Shown here one piece after another: positions 45,399-54,546 of a stretch of DNA of 64,000 nucleotides. Source of the DNA: Halobacteriovorax sp. JY17. GTDB taxonomy: Bacteria; Bdellovibrionota; Bacteriovoracia; Bacteriovoracales; Bacteriovoracaceae. The notes beneath the pieces were generated by a model that worked only from the letters and a program-made list of their open reading frames with translations, made no database searches and was not told where the DNA came from. Location: contig NZ_NJER01000002.1 of assembly GCF_002753895.1 (NCBI RefSeq), forward strand, positions 62,001-126,000, in the 5' to 3' direction. Both the position numbers and the translations under genes were made by a program. Each line of letters opens with the position of its first letter. Within the stretch, counting starts at the first letter, position 1.

Positions 45399-45852
45399 TC
45401 TATCCGCAGAAGCAAAGAAATTCCTAGAAGATAATAAAGAGAAGAAAATTGTATTTACCAATGGTTGCTTTGATATTCTTCATTCAGGGCACGTTGTTTA
45501 TTTAAATGAAGCAAAGAAGCAAGGTGATCTACTTTTTATGGGATTGAATTCAGATGCAAGTATTAAGAGACTTAAAGGTGAATCACGTCCTATAAATAAA
45601 GAAAAAGATAGAAAATATATTCTCGAAAATCTTCGTTGTGTCGACTTTGTTGAGGCCTTTGAGGAAGATACTCCTTATGAACTGATAGAAGCAGTTCAGC
45701 CAGATGTTCTTGTTAAGGGTGGAGATTGGAAAATTTCAGATATCGTAGGTCATGATATTGTTACAGCAAAGGGAGGAGAAGTTAAAAGCCTTATTTTTGT
45801 GGATGGATATTCAACAACGGGAATTATTTCATCTGTTCAGGGTAGGGAGTAA
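45391..45852 (+). CDS. D-beta-D-heptose 1-phosphate adenylyltransferase (HldE C-domain type)
   Basis: A nucleotidyltransferase of about 153 residues for ADP-heptose synthesis, matching the C-terminal half of HldE (RfaE2). NGCFDILHSGHVVYL carries the HxGH nucleotide site; LKGESRPIN and VKGGDW follow. It is encoded as a separate protein without the kinase half. The ATG at 45391 lies inside the RDD gene end; a TTG at 45385 is an alternative. It supplies LPS core heptose, or possibly sugar for the GT9-like enzymes further on. Confidence 0.88.
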   Translation: MFNLSAEAKKFLEDNKEKKIVFTNGCFDILHSGHVVYLNEAKKQGDLLFMGLNSDASIKRLKGESRPINKEKDRKYILENLRCVDFVEAFEEDTPYELIEAVQPDVLVKGGDWKISDIVGHDIVTAKGGEVKSLIFVDGYSTTGIISSVQGRE

Positions 45853-45858
45853 TCCTAC

Positions 45859-46227
45859 GTGATTATTTCAAATGGCAGTAAAATAATAAGTGCTAAGTTT
45901 AATGATGAATACGATTACATACTACTTAACGAAAGGCCTTCGCATAATTACATTTCTCTTCCCAGTAAATTAACTCAAACTCTCTTCTTAAAAGCTTTAA
46001 GTAATTCTTTAAAGAGAAAGCGATCAGTTTTTATTATAAGTTCTATAGAAGGGCTGAATTTGGATTCACTCTATATCAATACCAATAAACACTTCTTCTT
46101 TGATCAAAATTATATATTCGTGAATTTATCGATTCGCTCAAAAATATTTAAAATTAAATATTGTGATGAGCTTTTTAGTTTTAGTAGAATGACGAATCTT
46201 TTTAGAGACTTGCAAGTAGCCGAGTAA
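45859..46227 (+). CDS. Unknown 122-residue protein
   Basis: Starts with GTG six bases after the heptose-phosphate adenylyltransferase gene. The product is soluble, rich in Ser, Asn, Ile and Lys, with SLPSKLTQTLFLKALSNSLKRK as the most helical stretch. No family or motif is recognised. Being tightly linked to the preceding gene and before the flagellin promoter, it is probably the last gene of this operon. Confidence 0.6.
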   Translation: MIISNGSKIISAKFNDEYDYILLNERPSHNYISLPSKLTQTLFLKALSNSLKRKRSVFIISSIEGLNLDSLYINTNKHFFFDQNYIFVNLSIRSKIFKIKYCDELFSFSRMTNLFRDLQVAE

Positions 46228-46278
46228 AGCAGTCCACTATAACCCATTGTTTTTACGGCAAATTTTTCCACTTTTTAC

Positions 46279-46305
46279 TCAAGTATATTTCCGAGTAACC
46301 GTTTA
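46279..46305 (+). promoter_or_regulatory. Sigma-28-like promoter of first flagellin gene
   Basis: TCAA-N15-ACCGTTTA, a degenerate match to the FliA consensus TAAA-N15-GCCGATAA, about 100 bases before the flagellin ATG. The spacer shares GTAT-TT-CG-G-GT positions with the better promoter of the second flagellin. Confidence 0.5.
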
Positions 46306-46405
46306 GGTTATTACCTGGCTCATGTGGGGTGAGCCTTTTAAAGATCAGACACGGCTGTTTGATTCAACTTTTCACGGAGGTAAAATATGTTTCGAGGAGA
46401 TTAAA

Positions 46406-47239
46406 ATGGGTTTAAGAATTAACACAAATGTACAATCATTAGCAGCACAGAGAAGTTTAGGAATCGTAAAAGAAGAGCAAGGCGCAAATCTTGAAAAGAT
46501 GGCTTCAGGTAGTAGAATTAATAAAGCAAGTGACGATGCCGCAGGTCTAGCGATTAGTGAGAAACTAAAAGCAAATATCAGAGGGTCGCAACAAGCGAAG
46601 AGAAATGCTGGAGACGGTATCTCTATGATTCAAACGGCTGAAGGTGGACTAAACGAAGTATCAAATATTTTGGTAAGACTGAGAGAACTTTCAGTACAAG
46701 CAGCTTCTGATACTATTGGTGACCAAGAAAGATCGTTCTCTGATTTAGAATTCCAAAACCTTGTACAAGAGGTTGATAGAATTGCTGGATCAACTAAGTT
46801 TAACGGACGTGATCTATTAACTGGTGAAGGTGAGACGGCAGACTTTCAAGTTGGAATTATGAATGATGATTTCAATGATAGAATCTCTTATAGACCACAA
46901 GATTCAGCTGCTTCGGCAGATGCAATTGGTATCGCTGGTTTAAGCGTAGGTTCTAAAGAAGGTGCTCAGGAAAACTTAGAGAGTATCGATTCAGCGTTAA
47001 ATAAAATTAACGGGAATAGAGCAAACTTAGGTGCTTTACAGAATAGACTTCAATCAACGATTTCTAATCTAGATGTAAAGAATGAAAACTTAAGTGCAGC
47101 CAATTCTAGAATTAGAGACACAGATATTGCGCAAACATCATCTGAGTTAACTAAAGCGAATATTCTAACTTCTGCTTCAACTTCGGTTCTAGCACAAGCG
47201 AATAGCTCACAAAATGCAGCTCTAAAGTTAGTTGGTTAA
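46406..47239 (+). CDS. fliC: Flagellin
   Basis: A 277-residue flagellin. The conserved D0/D1 N-terminus is GLRINTNVQSLAAQRSL and SRINKASDDAAGLAISE; the C-terminal D0 is SVLAQANSSQNAALKLVG. The variable central domain is very short, so the filament surface should be simple. I chose the ATG at 46406 after CGAGGAG; the frame is open further upstream but lacks flagellin sequence there. Confidence 0.95.
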   Translation: MGLRINTNVQSLAAQRSLGIVKEEQGANLEKMASGSRINKASDDAAGLAISEKLKANIRGSQQAKRNAGDGISMIQTAEGGLNEVSNILVRLRELSVQAASDTIGDQERSFSDLEFQNLVQEVDRIAGSTKFNGRDLLTGEGETADFQVGIMNDDFNDRISYRPQDSAASADAIGIAGLSVGSKEGAQENLESIDSALNKINGNRANLGALQNRLQSTISNLDVKNENLSAANSRIRDTDIAQTSSELTKANILTSASTSVLAQANSSQNAALKLVG

Positions 47240-47272
47240 TAGTTAGTACATTAAAAATTCAATTAAAGTCAG

Positions 47273-47306
47273 AAGGCCCCTCTTATATAGAGGGGCCTTT
47301 TTTATT
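47273..47306 (+). terminator. Intrinsic terminator of first flagellin gene
   Basis: A perfect 11-bp stem AAGGCCCCTCT / AGAGGGGCCTT with loop TATAT, followed by TTTTATTTT. Confidence 0.95.
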
Positions 47307-47458
47307 TTCAATACATTTGCCATAATTAAGTGCCATTTTTTTCATGCCAATATTGAGTAATTACATTAATAGCAAATACCGTACCAAAAAAGTTTCTTCA
47401 TAAGTCACTAATAATATTAAAATTTATCATTTTTTTAGAGATTAACCGAGCGAATGGC

Positions 47459-47485
47459 TAAAGTATTTTCGTGAGTGGGCGATAA
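47459..47485 (+). promoter_or_regulatory. Sigma-28 (FliA) promoter of second flagellin gene
   Basis: TAAA-N15-GGCGATAA, seven of eight matches in the -10 element and a perfect -35 core with exact spacing, 68 bases before the flagellin start. Confidence 0.85.
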
Positions 47486-47552
47486 AGTTATTGTCTGACA
47501 AAAAAGGTCGGACGGCTTAGGGAAAAAAATAAATATTCTTAGGAGGAATATC

Positions 47553-48386
47553 ATGGGTTTAAGAATTGCAACGAATATGGCATCACAGTCAGTTCAGAAA
47601 AATTTAAGTGAAGTGTCAAACAAGAGTCAAGAAAGTTTAGAAAAACTTTCATCTGGTAAAAGAGTTAACAAGGCATCTGACGATGCAGCAGGTTTAGCGA
47701 TTGCGACTAACCTAAAAGCTCAAACACAAGGCCTTAGACAGGCTACGAGAAATGCGAACGACGGTGTTTCAATGGTTCAGACTGCAGAAGGTGGTTTAAA
47801 CGAAGTTTCAAACATCTTAGTACGTCTAAGAGAACTAACGATCCAAGCCGCTTCAGATACAGTTGGTGAAGACGAGAGAGGTTTTCTAGACCTAGAGTAT
47901 CAACAACTATCAACAGAAGTAGATAGAATTGCAGAGTCAACGACATTTAACGGAACTAATCTTTTAAATGGCGAAGGTGGAGGAGTACTTGATATTCAAG
48001 TAGGAACTTACTCTGGAGAACAAAATAGAATTGGATTCGATTCCGATGCTGCTAATGCAACTGCAGATGAAATTGGAATTGGTGGAACTTCAATCGCTGA
48101 TAAAGGTGATGCCTTAGATGCGATCGAAAATATAGATGGTGCAATTAAAGCAGTATCAGGTCATAGAGCAAACTTAGGTTCAATTCAATCGAGACTACAG
48201 TCAACGGTTGCAAACCTAGAGACGCAAACGATCAATCAAGAAAGTGCAAGATCGGTTATTGAAGATGTGGATGTGGCAGCAGAAACTGCAAGCATGGCAT
48301 CAGCTAATGTTGTAAAAAGTGCGGCAGTTGCTTCACTAGCTCAAGCTAACCAAATACCGAACTCAGCATTAAGATTAATTGGATAA
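47553..48386 (+). CDS. fliC: Flagellin (second copy)
   Basis: A 277-residue flagellin, same length as its neighbour but clearly diverged: GLRIATNMASQSVQKNL at the start, KRVNKASDDAAGLAIA, and SLAQANQIPNSALRLIG at the end. AGGAGG precedes the ATG. Multiple flagellins with graded positions in the filament are usual in Bdellovibrio-type bacteria; the second copy has the stronger sigma-28 promoter here. Confidence 0.95.
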   Translation: MGLRIATNMASQSVQKNLSEVSNKSQESLEKLSSGKRVNKASDDAAGLAIATNLKAQTQGLRQATRNANDGVSMVQTAEGGLNEVSNILVRLRELTIQAASDTVGEDERGFLDLEYQQLSTEVDRIAESTTFNGTNLLNGEGGGVLDIQVGTYSGEQNRIGFDSDAANATADEIGIGGTSIADKGDALDAIENIDGAIKAVSGHRANLGSIQSRLQSTVANLETQTINQESARSVIEDVDVAAETASMASANVVKSAAVASLAQANQIPNSALRLIG

Positions 48387-48394
48387 TTAAAAAA

Positions 48395-48500
48395 TGTGGG
48401 TGCTAGTCACCCACACTTCCTAAGCCCTAAGGAACGAAAGTTCCACTTAAGCCCAACCCACTCTTGCTACGGTAAGGGTGGGTCTTAGGGAAGGAAAGGA
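48395..48500 (+). ncRNA. Structured leader RNA upstream of PilZ gene
   Basis: Several strong stems are packed in about 105 bases: TGTGGGTG/CACCCACA (48395-48415), GGAAC-GAAA-GTTCC (48431-48444), ACCCACTCTT/AAGGGTGGGT (48456-48483). An outer pairing joins 48416-48424 with 48484-48493; CCCTAAG at 48425-48431 competes for the same 3' strand. ACCCAC and GTGGGT each occur twice, so partners can switch. The 3' strand adjoins the PilZ ribosome site. No known riboswitch class is recognised; the first stem lacks a T run, so it is not a normal terminator. Confidence 0.6.
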
Positions 48501-48506
48501 AATAAG

Positions 48507-49211
48507 ATGAGTAAGCTACTAAAAATTGAAGACCAAGAAATTATAAAGAATGAAATACTTGAAGCCTTTAAGAGCAAGTATTCTGTTTACGCTTGGGGTT
48601 CGTTTGGTGGTCACATCGTTAAGGCAGATCTTCAATTCAAATCAATCAAATTCAATCAAAAAAGAATTATTTTATCTCCAACAGCAATGAGTAGATCATA
48701 CCTAGAAGATCTTCTTGGTGGCAGTGGAAAAATTAATATCGCTGTACCGCAAATGTCACTTTTGTTTGAAACTGAATTTATGGGTTATGATGATGACCTA
48801 ATAGTTTCTTTTCCAAAGTTTCATAAGTTCTATGATAGACGTAAATCAGAGAGAGTTGACCCATTCATTCCGATGAATATAAATATCAAACATAAAGGAC
48901 TAACTTTTAAGAAGTCTTGTAATGATATTGGCGTTGGTGGTTTTTCCGTTATTTTGACCAAGAATGAAATGAAGAAGTTTGATATTGGAGAAATGATAGA
49001 GGATGTAGACGTCTCATTTCCACTTAAAACATTAACATTAAAGGTAAAAGTGGCAGGACTTGTTAAGCTAAATCCTTATCAAGATGAAAAAAATCCATAT
49101 GGGGGCTCTCGCTTGTCTCTAACGTTTGAGGGTAATACAACACTCGTCAAAAAAGAAATTCTAAGATTGATAAATGGACAAAAAAAACTAGTCTGTGATA
49201 TTGATAGTTAA
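48507..49211 (+). CDS. PilZ-domain protein (c-di-GMP receptor candidate)
   Basis: A 234-residue protein. The first about 110 residues are YcgR-N-like in position but not clearly assigned. RRKSERVDPF (about 112-121) matches the PilZ RxxxR c-di-GMP motif, and NDIGVGGFSV (about 140-149) matches the second motif (D/N-x-S-x-x-G, with Gly in place of Ser). Lying just after a flagellin, it may brake the flagellum or regulate filament synthesis. TAATG couples it to the next gene. Confidence 0.82.
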   Translation: MSKLLKIEDQEIIKNEILEAFKSKYSVYAWGSFGGHIVKADLQFKSIKFNQKRIILSPTAMSRSYLEDLLGGSGKINIAVPQMSLLFETEFMGYDDDLIVSFPKFHKFYDRRKSERVDPFIPMNINIKHKGLTFKKSCNDIGVGGFSVILTKNEMKKFDIGEMIEDVDVSFPLKTLTLKVKVAGLVKLNPYQDEKNPYGGSRLSLTFEGNTTLVKKEILRLINGQKKLVCDIDS

Positions 49212-49975
49212 TGATCATTACTTCTATTTCTGATGTGCACGTAAAGGAATCCTCAGACACTAATTTTTCATTATTAAAAAAATTCTTCGAACACGAGAGC
49301 GTGAAAGCATCCAACTTTATTATCTTAAATGGGGATATCTTCGACATATTAATTGGAGGGAAAACACAATATCTTAAGAAGTACAATGAGTTCTTTCACT
49401 TGATAAGGTCCGCAGTAGAAAGAGGGACAAAAGTCGTCTATATCGAGGGGAATCATGACTTTCACATTGAAAGACTTATCCGAAAATCAATAAAGAAACT
49501 CAAGCTAGATAAGTCGATGTTTGTTCACGTAAAAACTTTCTATGACATTTCCGTGGATAATAAAGTCGTGAGATTTACACATGGTGATGACGTTGAAATA
49601 GAGAATGAAAAGTATAGAAAGTATAAAAGAACAATTAATAATAAAATTATGAAATTTCTTGGAGATTATATTGTCCCTTTTCATTTGATAGAGTGGATAG
49701 GTCATAGGGCCTCGAGTAAGTCTCGAAATAATAATCTACATAAATATGAGCTGAGTCCAGAGGGACAAGAGTTTGTCAAAAATAAGTTTAGAAGATCGTC
49801 GGAAGTGTATTTGAAAAATCACCAAGAGGTAACGGGTCTTGTCTGTGGACATAGTCATTGCAAAGATTTTTATGAACTAAGTGATGATCGATTTTATATA
49901 AATAACGGATTTGCTCCGTCCTCAAAAACGTTTATTTTCGTTAGTGAGAGTGGAGCAAAGTTTGTAGATTTATAA
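49211..49975 (+). CDS. Metallophosphoesterase, LpxH-like
   Basis: A 254-residue calcineurin-like phosphoesterase. The metal ligands are in SDVH (7-10), NGDIFD (39-44), EGNHDFH (79-85), FTHGDD (about 118) and CGHSH (about 213-217). The layout fits UDP-2,3-diacylglucosamine hydrolase of lipid A synthesis, although the family also includes other phosphatases. It overlaps the PilZ stop by one base and converges with recN. Confidence 0.8.
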   Translation: MIITSISDVHVKESSDTNFSLLKKFFEHESVKASNFIILNGDIFDILIGGKTQYLKKYNEFFHLIRSAVERGTKVVYIEGNHDFHIERLIRKSIKKLKLDKSMFVHVKTFYDISVDNKVVRFTHGDDVEIENEKYRKYKRTINNKIMKFLGDYIVPFHLIEWIGHRASSKSRNNNLHKYELSPEGQEFVKNKFRRSSEVYLKNHQEVTGLVCGHSHCKDFYELSDDRFYINNGFAPSSKTFIFVSESGAKFVDL

Positions 49976-51580
49976 TTGCGCCATATCTCTAATATACTGT
50001 TCTCTTTCTCTAGTATCGACCTCTGATGTATAAGAGTAAGTTCTATTTTTCTCTTCTTTCTTGGATACATCAATTAAAGTTTTTGAAAATTTAGCAATTT
50101 GTGGCAGGTGGGTAATAGCAATTACTTGTGAAGCCGTTGATACTTCTTCAAGAGCTTTTCCTATAGAGATTGCAGTCTCTCCCCCTATTCCAGTGTCAAT
50201 TTCATCGAATAGAAAAACGGAAACAGTATCAGCTTTAGACAAAATTTGTCTTAGAGAAAGAAGAATTCGGGAAAGTTCACCACCTGAGGCGATCTCTTTC
50301 ACTTTAAAGAATCCTTCTCCAGAGTTTGTTTCTGCGTTGAAAGAGATTTTAGAAATACCGTTCTTGGAAAGAGTTTTTGTTTCCTCTAATTCAACTTTTA
50401 TTGTGGCACCACTCATTCGAAGTTTTCTAACCTTCTTTGTTAGTTCAATAGAGAGTTTCTTTGAAAACTCTTTTCTACTTGAATGGAGTGCATTCGCCTT
50501 TGTCCAGCAGAGCTCTTTAACTGAATTTATTTTCTCAGTCAGTTTCTTAACTTCAATATCAGAATTTTCAAGCAATAAGTGTTCTTCTTTAAAATTGTTG
50601 TAGATAGACTCAAGTTCTTGGGTTTCCACATTAAACTTTCTTTTAAGTTTTTGATAGGAATCAAGTTTTTCAATGATTTCTTGTAGCTCTTCGTCATCAT
50701 GTTCGAAGTCCAATTTTTTTGAAATCGAAAAAGATAGATCTGATAATAACTCTTTCGCGTCGGCCAATAGTTCAGATTCCTCATTAGATAAGAGATCATA
50801 GCGACTAGTTTGGAGATCAAATTTATTTATAAGAGTAAGTATACTATTGTTTGATTCACTTAAAATATAGTTGGCCTCAGTGAATGATTCTGCCTTTTTT
50901 TGATGATCTAGTATTTGGCTTTTCTTGGCGATAAGAGATTCTTCTTCTTGAGCACTAGGATTAACTTTTTCAAGTTCTGATATTTGAAATTCAAGGTAGT
51001 CTTTTCTTTGTGACTTTGTTTTATTCATTTCAACAAGTTCTATTAGTTGACTCTCAAGTAGTGAAAGATTTTTGTAGAGAGTTTGAAACTCTAAAGTCTC
51101 TTGTGATTTTTCGCTGTAGTCATCTAAGAGCGCCATTTGATAGTCCTCACTAAGAAGTTTTTGATTATCAAACTGACCGACAAGATCCACGTATCTCTTA
51201 GAGATTGTGGTAAGTGTCTGCAAAGAACATTGTTGAAAGTTTAAGTAGGCCTTTGATGAGCCTTCACTTGTGATGATTCTTTTGATTAGAATTTCGTCTT
51301 CAGAAAAAGGATGACCAAGGTCATTGAAGTAAGCTTTGATTTCAGGGTGTGAACACATGAAAACGGCCTCAACAGTTGCGAACTCTTCGTTTTTTCTTAT
51401 TATCTTCTTATCTGCCCTTGTTCCAAAAATTAATTGAAGGGCGTCTAGAATTAAGCTCTTTCCTGAACCTGTTTCTCCGACAATAACATTAAATCCTTCG
51501 GAAAAGTTAATCTCTTGATTAACGAAGGTTGCAAAATTATTCATTGTAAGAGATTTTAGGATTAATTTTTCTTTTCTCAT
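49970..51580 (-). CDS. recN: DNA repair ATPase RecN
   Basis: SMC-like protein for double-strand-break repair, 536 residues. Walker A is GETGSGKS (35-42), followed by about 300 residues of coiled coil, then the signature ASGGELSRILLSLR, Walker B VFLFDEIDTGIGGETA and the ITHLPQ switch. It overlaps nadK by 4 bases and the end of the LpxH-like gene by 6 bases. Confidence 0.95.
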   Translation of the reverse strand: MRKEKLILKSLTMNNFATFVNQEINFSEGFNVIVGETGSGKSLILDALQLIFGTRADKKIIRKNEEFATVEAVFMCSHPEIKAYFNDLGHPFSEDEILIKRIITSEGSSKAYLNFQQCSLQTLTTISKRYVDLVGQFDNQKLLSEDYQMALLDDYSEKSQETLEFQTLYKNLSLLESQLIELVEMNKTKSQRKDYLEFQISELEKVNPSAQEEESLIAKKSQILDHQKKAESFTEANYILSESNNSILTLINKFDLQTSRYDLLSNEESELLADAKELLSDLSFSISKKLDFEHDDEELQEIIEKLDSYQKLKRKFNVETQELESIYNNFKEEHLLLENSDIEVKKLTEKINSVKELCWTKANALHSSRKEFSKKLSIELTKKVRKLRMSGATIKVELEETKTLSKNGISKISFNAETNSGEGFFKVKEIASGGELSRILLSLRQILSKADTVSVFLFDEIDTGIGGETAISIGKALEEVSTASQVIAITHLPQIAKFSKTLIDVSKKEEKNRTYSYTSEVDTREREQYIRDMAQL

Positions 51581-52482
51581 CTACTTTCTCGCTGTCCGTG
51601 TGTAAGCTTTTCTTTTAAAGTTTGGAAGTATGTTCTGTCATTGTTTTTAATTATTTTGGCGTAGCTATTTTTCACTTTTGAAATTTTTACGATACATCCT
51701 TTTTCTATATCTACAGCTTCCTGACCATCAAGAGTTAGGCTTAAGTGACTTTCTTTAACAGGAAATTTAACTTCGATTTCTTTGGTATCAGGTATAACTA
51801 GCGGTCTATGGTTAAGACTATGTGGACAAATAGGGGTTAGAAGTAAGGCATTAACTTCAGGATGAGTGATTGGCCCTCCTGCAGCTAATGAGTAGGCTGT
51901 GGACCCTATCGGAGAGCTTATAATAAGTCCGTCTCCAGAAACATTAAATATTAACTCTGAGTCACACTCTACTGTTAATGTGAACATTCTAGAAATATTA
52001 TTTTTATTAATAACAACATCATTAATAAAATTTCCTTTATAAATATCCTTCCCTCTTCTTGTTACAGTAACTCTATAAAGTTGAAGTTTGGCAATATTGA
52101 ATGTTCCTTTGAGTGTATTTGCGAGTTCGTCAAAGTATTCAATTTTTGAAAATTCTGTAATGAATCCAAGTCTACCCATATTCACCCCAAAAATTGGAGG
52201 TGAATTCTTTGTACACTTTCGGCTTACTCCAATTATTGTACCATCACCACCTAAGGTTATAATGAGATCTAATCCGTTAATTTCTTCTTCTTCAATGAAG
52301 TTGACGTTCTTTGGAATTTTTTGAAAAATTGTTTCAATTCGTGATTGTTCTTTTACAAGGAAAGATACATTCTTTTTTCTTCTTATTAGCCATTCAGTTA
52401 AGTTTGGTATCGTTGTTGAAAACTCTGATACATTTCTTGGCTTTAGGAGAATACCAATGTTTTTAATTACTTTTGAATTCAA
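51577..52482 (-). CDS. nadK: NAD kinase
   Basis: Makes NADP from NAD. The GGDGT motif (78-82) lies in LIITLGGDGTIIGVSRK; NMGRLGFITEF, SGDGLIISSPIGSTAYSLAAGGPI and the C-terminal LDGQ are characteristic. The length of 301 residues is normal. It precedes recN, a widespread pairing, and follows the response regulator by 3 bases. Confidence 0.95.
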   Translation of the reverse strand: MNSKVIKNIGILLKPRNVSEFSTTIPNLTEWLIRRKKNVSFLVKEQSRIETIFQKIPKNVNFIEEEEINGLDLIITLGGDGTIIGVSRKCTKNSPPIFGVNMGRLGFITEFSKIEYFDELANTLKGTFNIAKLQLYRVTVTRRGKDIYKGNFINDVVINKNNISRMFTLTVECDSELIFNVSGDGLIISSPIGSTAYSLAAGGPITHPEVNALLLTPICPHSLNHRPLVIPDTKEIEVKFPVKESHLSLTLDGQEAVDIEKGCIVKISKVKNSYAKIIKNNDRTYFQTLKEKLTHGQRESR

Positions 52483-52485
52483 ACT

Positions 52486-52848
52486 TTACTCACTTTTTAA
52501 AAATACCATTAGGGCATCTTCAATATCCTCAAATGGTTTTCCAAGAACTTTACATCCATATGAATTAGCTTTCTCTAGTATTTGTGGAGAGCTGTAGGCC
52601 GTAATGATTACAAATACCTTACCAATTTCTTCAATATTGTACTTCTTTTTCGACTCTTCGATAATATCAAATCCTGTAATATCTTGAAGCATCAAGTCAC
52701 AGATGACGCGATCATATTGATTACTTAGAATTTTTTCAATGGCCTCTTTACCTGTTGAGGAAACGTCAACTTCAGCGCCTTTCTTTTCAAGCAGGCGTTT
52801 TAATGACTTTTGAATTAATAACTCGTCTTCTATTACTAAAATATTCAT
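52486..52848 (-). CDS. Single-domain response regulator
   Basis: A 120-residue receiver domain. VIEDEL at 5-10 is the acidic pocket, Asp51 in VICDLML the phosphoacceptor, and the Lys is in VLGKPF. It is encoded 3 bases after the histidine kinase and so is probably its partner. There is no output domain; the signal must pass to another protein. Confidence 0.9.
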   Translation of the reverse strand: MNILVIEDELLIQKSLKRLLEKKGAEVDVSSTGKEAIEKILSNQYDRVICDLMLQDITGFDIIEESKKKYNIEEIGKVFVIITAYSSPQILEKANSYGCKVLGKPFEDIEDALMVFLKSE

Positions 52849-52851
52849 TAC

Positions 52852-54546
52852 TTATGTGATTGGTAGTGTGAAAGATACACTAGTACCAATATCGTCCTTT
52901 TGAGTGATTTCGATTGTGCCATTTAGTTTTTTAATAAGGTTTGAACAGATACTAAGCCCTAGGCCAGTTCCCTTCTCTTTAGTGGTTATGAAAGGTTTAA
53001 AGATTTGCTCTCTTAATTTGGCCGGAATTCCAGGACCAGTGTCCGAAACATTAATTTCTATTCCCTCAAGTTTCTTTATAATTGTGATTTCTATTTTCTG
53101 ATTTCTAAATTCAGTGTGCGCACTTTTAATGGCTTGAGAACTGTTAATAACTAGATTAAATAAAATCTGAGAAACCCACGTTGAGTTTGAATTTATAATA
53201 AAATCTTCTTCACTCTGGAAATTATAGAAATTTAAATCTTTTGGGATTTGTTTGCTTTCACTTTTGGTGAGCAAAATTGTTTCATTTATAACATCTCTTA
53301 TATTGAATTTATCATAGTGATCTTCCTCTCGGTAGAGCTTTGAGAAATTATCAATAATTGTTTGACACCTTTTACTGTTGATAGAGATATCTTTAATTAT
53401 TGAGGACATCTCTTCATCGAAATCTTCAAGTAATAAAAGATCAGAGGCCATACTAAGCCCAAATAGAGGATTGCTGAGTTCGTGCTTTAAAGTGTTGAGT
53501 AGTTCACCCAGGAGTGAAACCCTTTGATGATGATAGATGTCAGAAGTATTAGACTCATTATCAATACCAATTTCAAAAAATTTCTTTCCAGATAAATTCT
53601 CTACAGAGTTTAATTCATCTAAATCTTGAATGTCGGTGAACCTCGCGGCATCATTAAGGGGTGTATTGTCTAAAAAGAGAGGATTGGGATAAGTCTCTAA
53701 TAAAGACTTGTACACTTCTGTTCTAAGCTTATTTAATGAAGCAATGAGAATACTTTGAATTACGTCAGAAATAAAACTTACTGAAGAATTAAAAATATTA
53801 ATCTCCATATCTGATGGAGGGAGAAAGTCATTCCTTGAAACGATAACTAGAATTGAATGCTTAGATAATTCAATGTCTTTTGCAAGAAAGGTTCCTACAA
53901 CACCAATGTCTGATTCTAGAATTTGAGATTGATTAAAAAGTTTGTTCTTACTTTTTTTAACAAGATTAAAGATTTTACTGAAAGTTGTTACAGCAATTTC
54001 TTTCTTACTATGACCTAGATTTGTATCATAGAAGAATGTTTCTATGATGGGACTACCCTTCTCGTGAATTATTATTTGGCACGATTGATAGGCCTTGAAT
54101 AATTTTGATTGTAAGATATATTCAGGTAATTCGCTTGTGTCCTTAATTTTCAAAGATTGATTTAAAATAAAGTTTTTAAATTCTAAAATTTCAATGAATA
54201 ATTTTAGATCCGAGGAAGAATTTTTAGAAATATTAGAAGTTGTAAGTGAAGAGTATTTTCTCTTCTTATAGTTTTTACCATCATATCTAGCATTTAAGAG
54301 CTGGTAGATGGCCTTAGGAGATGTCTTAGAGGAAATTTTGAGAACAGGTTCACCAATAATTGAGCCGCCTCTATGAATATCGTAGAGGTTATCATTTAGG
54401 TAAATAGAATAATCAGAATGAATTTGAGACTTAGTGAATTCAATATTTGGAGACGCTGCAAATACACCGCCTCCTATACTTTCAGATAGGTATAACTTTA
54501 AAGATCTCTTAGTTTTTTTAGCTCTGGTATGGCCTTTATTTTCCAC
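52852..54546 (-). CDS. Soluble sensor histidine kinase
   Basis: A 564-residue kinase with no membrane segment. Residues 1-340 are an unassigned sensor region, perhaps GAF-like around 115-275. The dimerisation H-box has His355 in LKHELSNP, followed by the N-box (LVINSSQAI), DTGPGIP (G1) and GTGLGLSIC (G2). It follows and overlaps the 205-residue unknown gene by 49 bases, which is unusually long. It pairs with the receiver downstream. Confidence 0.9.
   Translation of the reverse strand: MENKGHTRAKKTKRSLKLYLSESIGGGVFAASPNIEFTKSQIHSDYSIYLNDNLYDIHRGGSIIGEPVLKISSKTSPKAIYQLLNARYDGKNYKKRKYSSLTTSNISKNSSSDLKLFIEILEFKNFILNQSLKIKDTSELPEYILQSKLFKAYQSCQIIIHEKGSPIIETFFYDTNLGHSKKEIAVTTFSKIFNLVKKSKNKLFNQSQILESDIGVVGTFLAKDIELSKHSILVIVSRNDFLPPSDMEINIFNSSVSFISDVIQSILIASLNKLRTEVYKSLLETYPNPLFLDNTPLNDAARFTDIQDLDELNSVENLSGKKFFEIGIDNESNTSDIYHHQRVSLLGELLNTLKHELSNPLFGLSMASDLLLLEDFDEEMSSIIKDISINSKRCQTIIDNFSKLYREEDHYDKFNIRDVINETILLTKSESKQIPKDLNFYNFQSEEDFIINSNSTWVSQILFNLVINSSQAIKSAHTEFRNQKIEITIIKKLEGIEINVSDTGPGIPAKLREQIFKPFITTKEKGTGLGLSICSNLIKKLNGTIEITQKDDIGTSVSFTLPIT

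Larger units (their letters stand above)
47240..47552 (+). other. Intergenic region between flagellin genes
   Basis: This 313-base gap holds the terminator of the first flagellin (47273-47306), then about 150 A+T-rich bases in which I see no gene, then the sigma-28 promoter (47459-47485) and an untranslated leader of about 60 bases. A possible short stem GTCTGACAAAAAAGGTCGGAC lies at about 47492-47512. Confidence 0.7.

Noticed and set aside
48431-48493. Possible c-di-GMP-I (GEMM) riboswitch before the PilZ gene
   Set aside because: There is a GAAA-capped stem, but the conserved GEMM core sequences are not visible, so I report only a structured leader without a class.
50061-50603. 180-residue open frame on the + strand inside recN
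   Set aside because: Antisense to the recN coiled-coil region; composition is that of a shadow of a charged protein.
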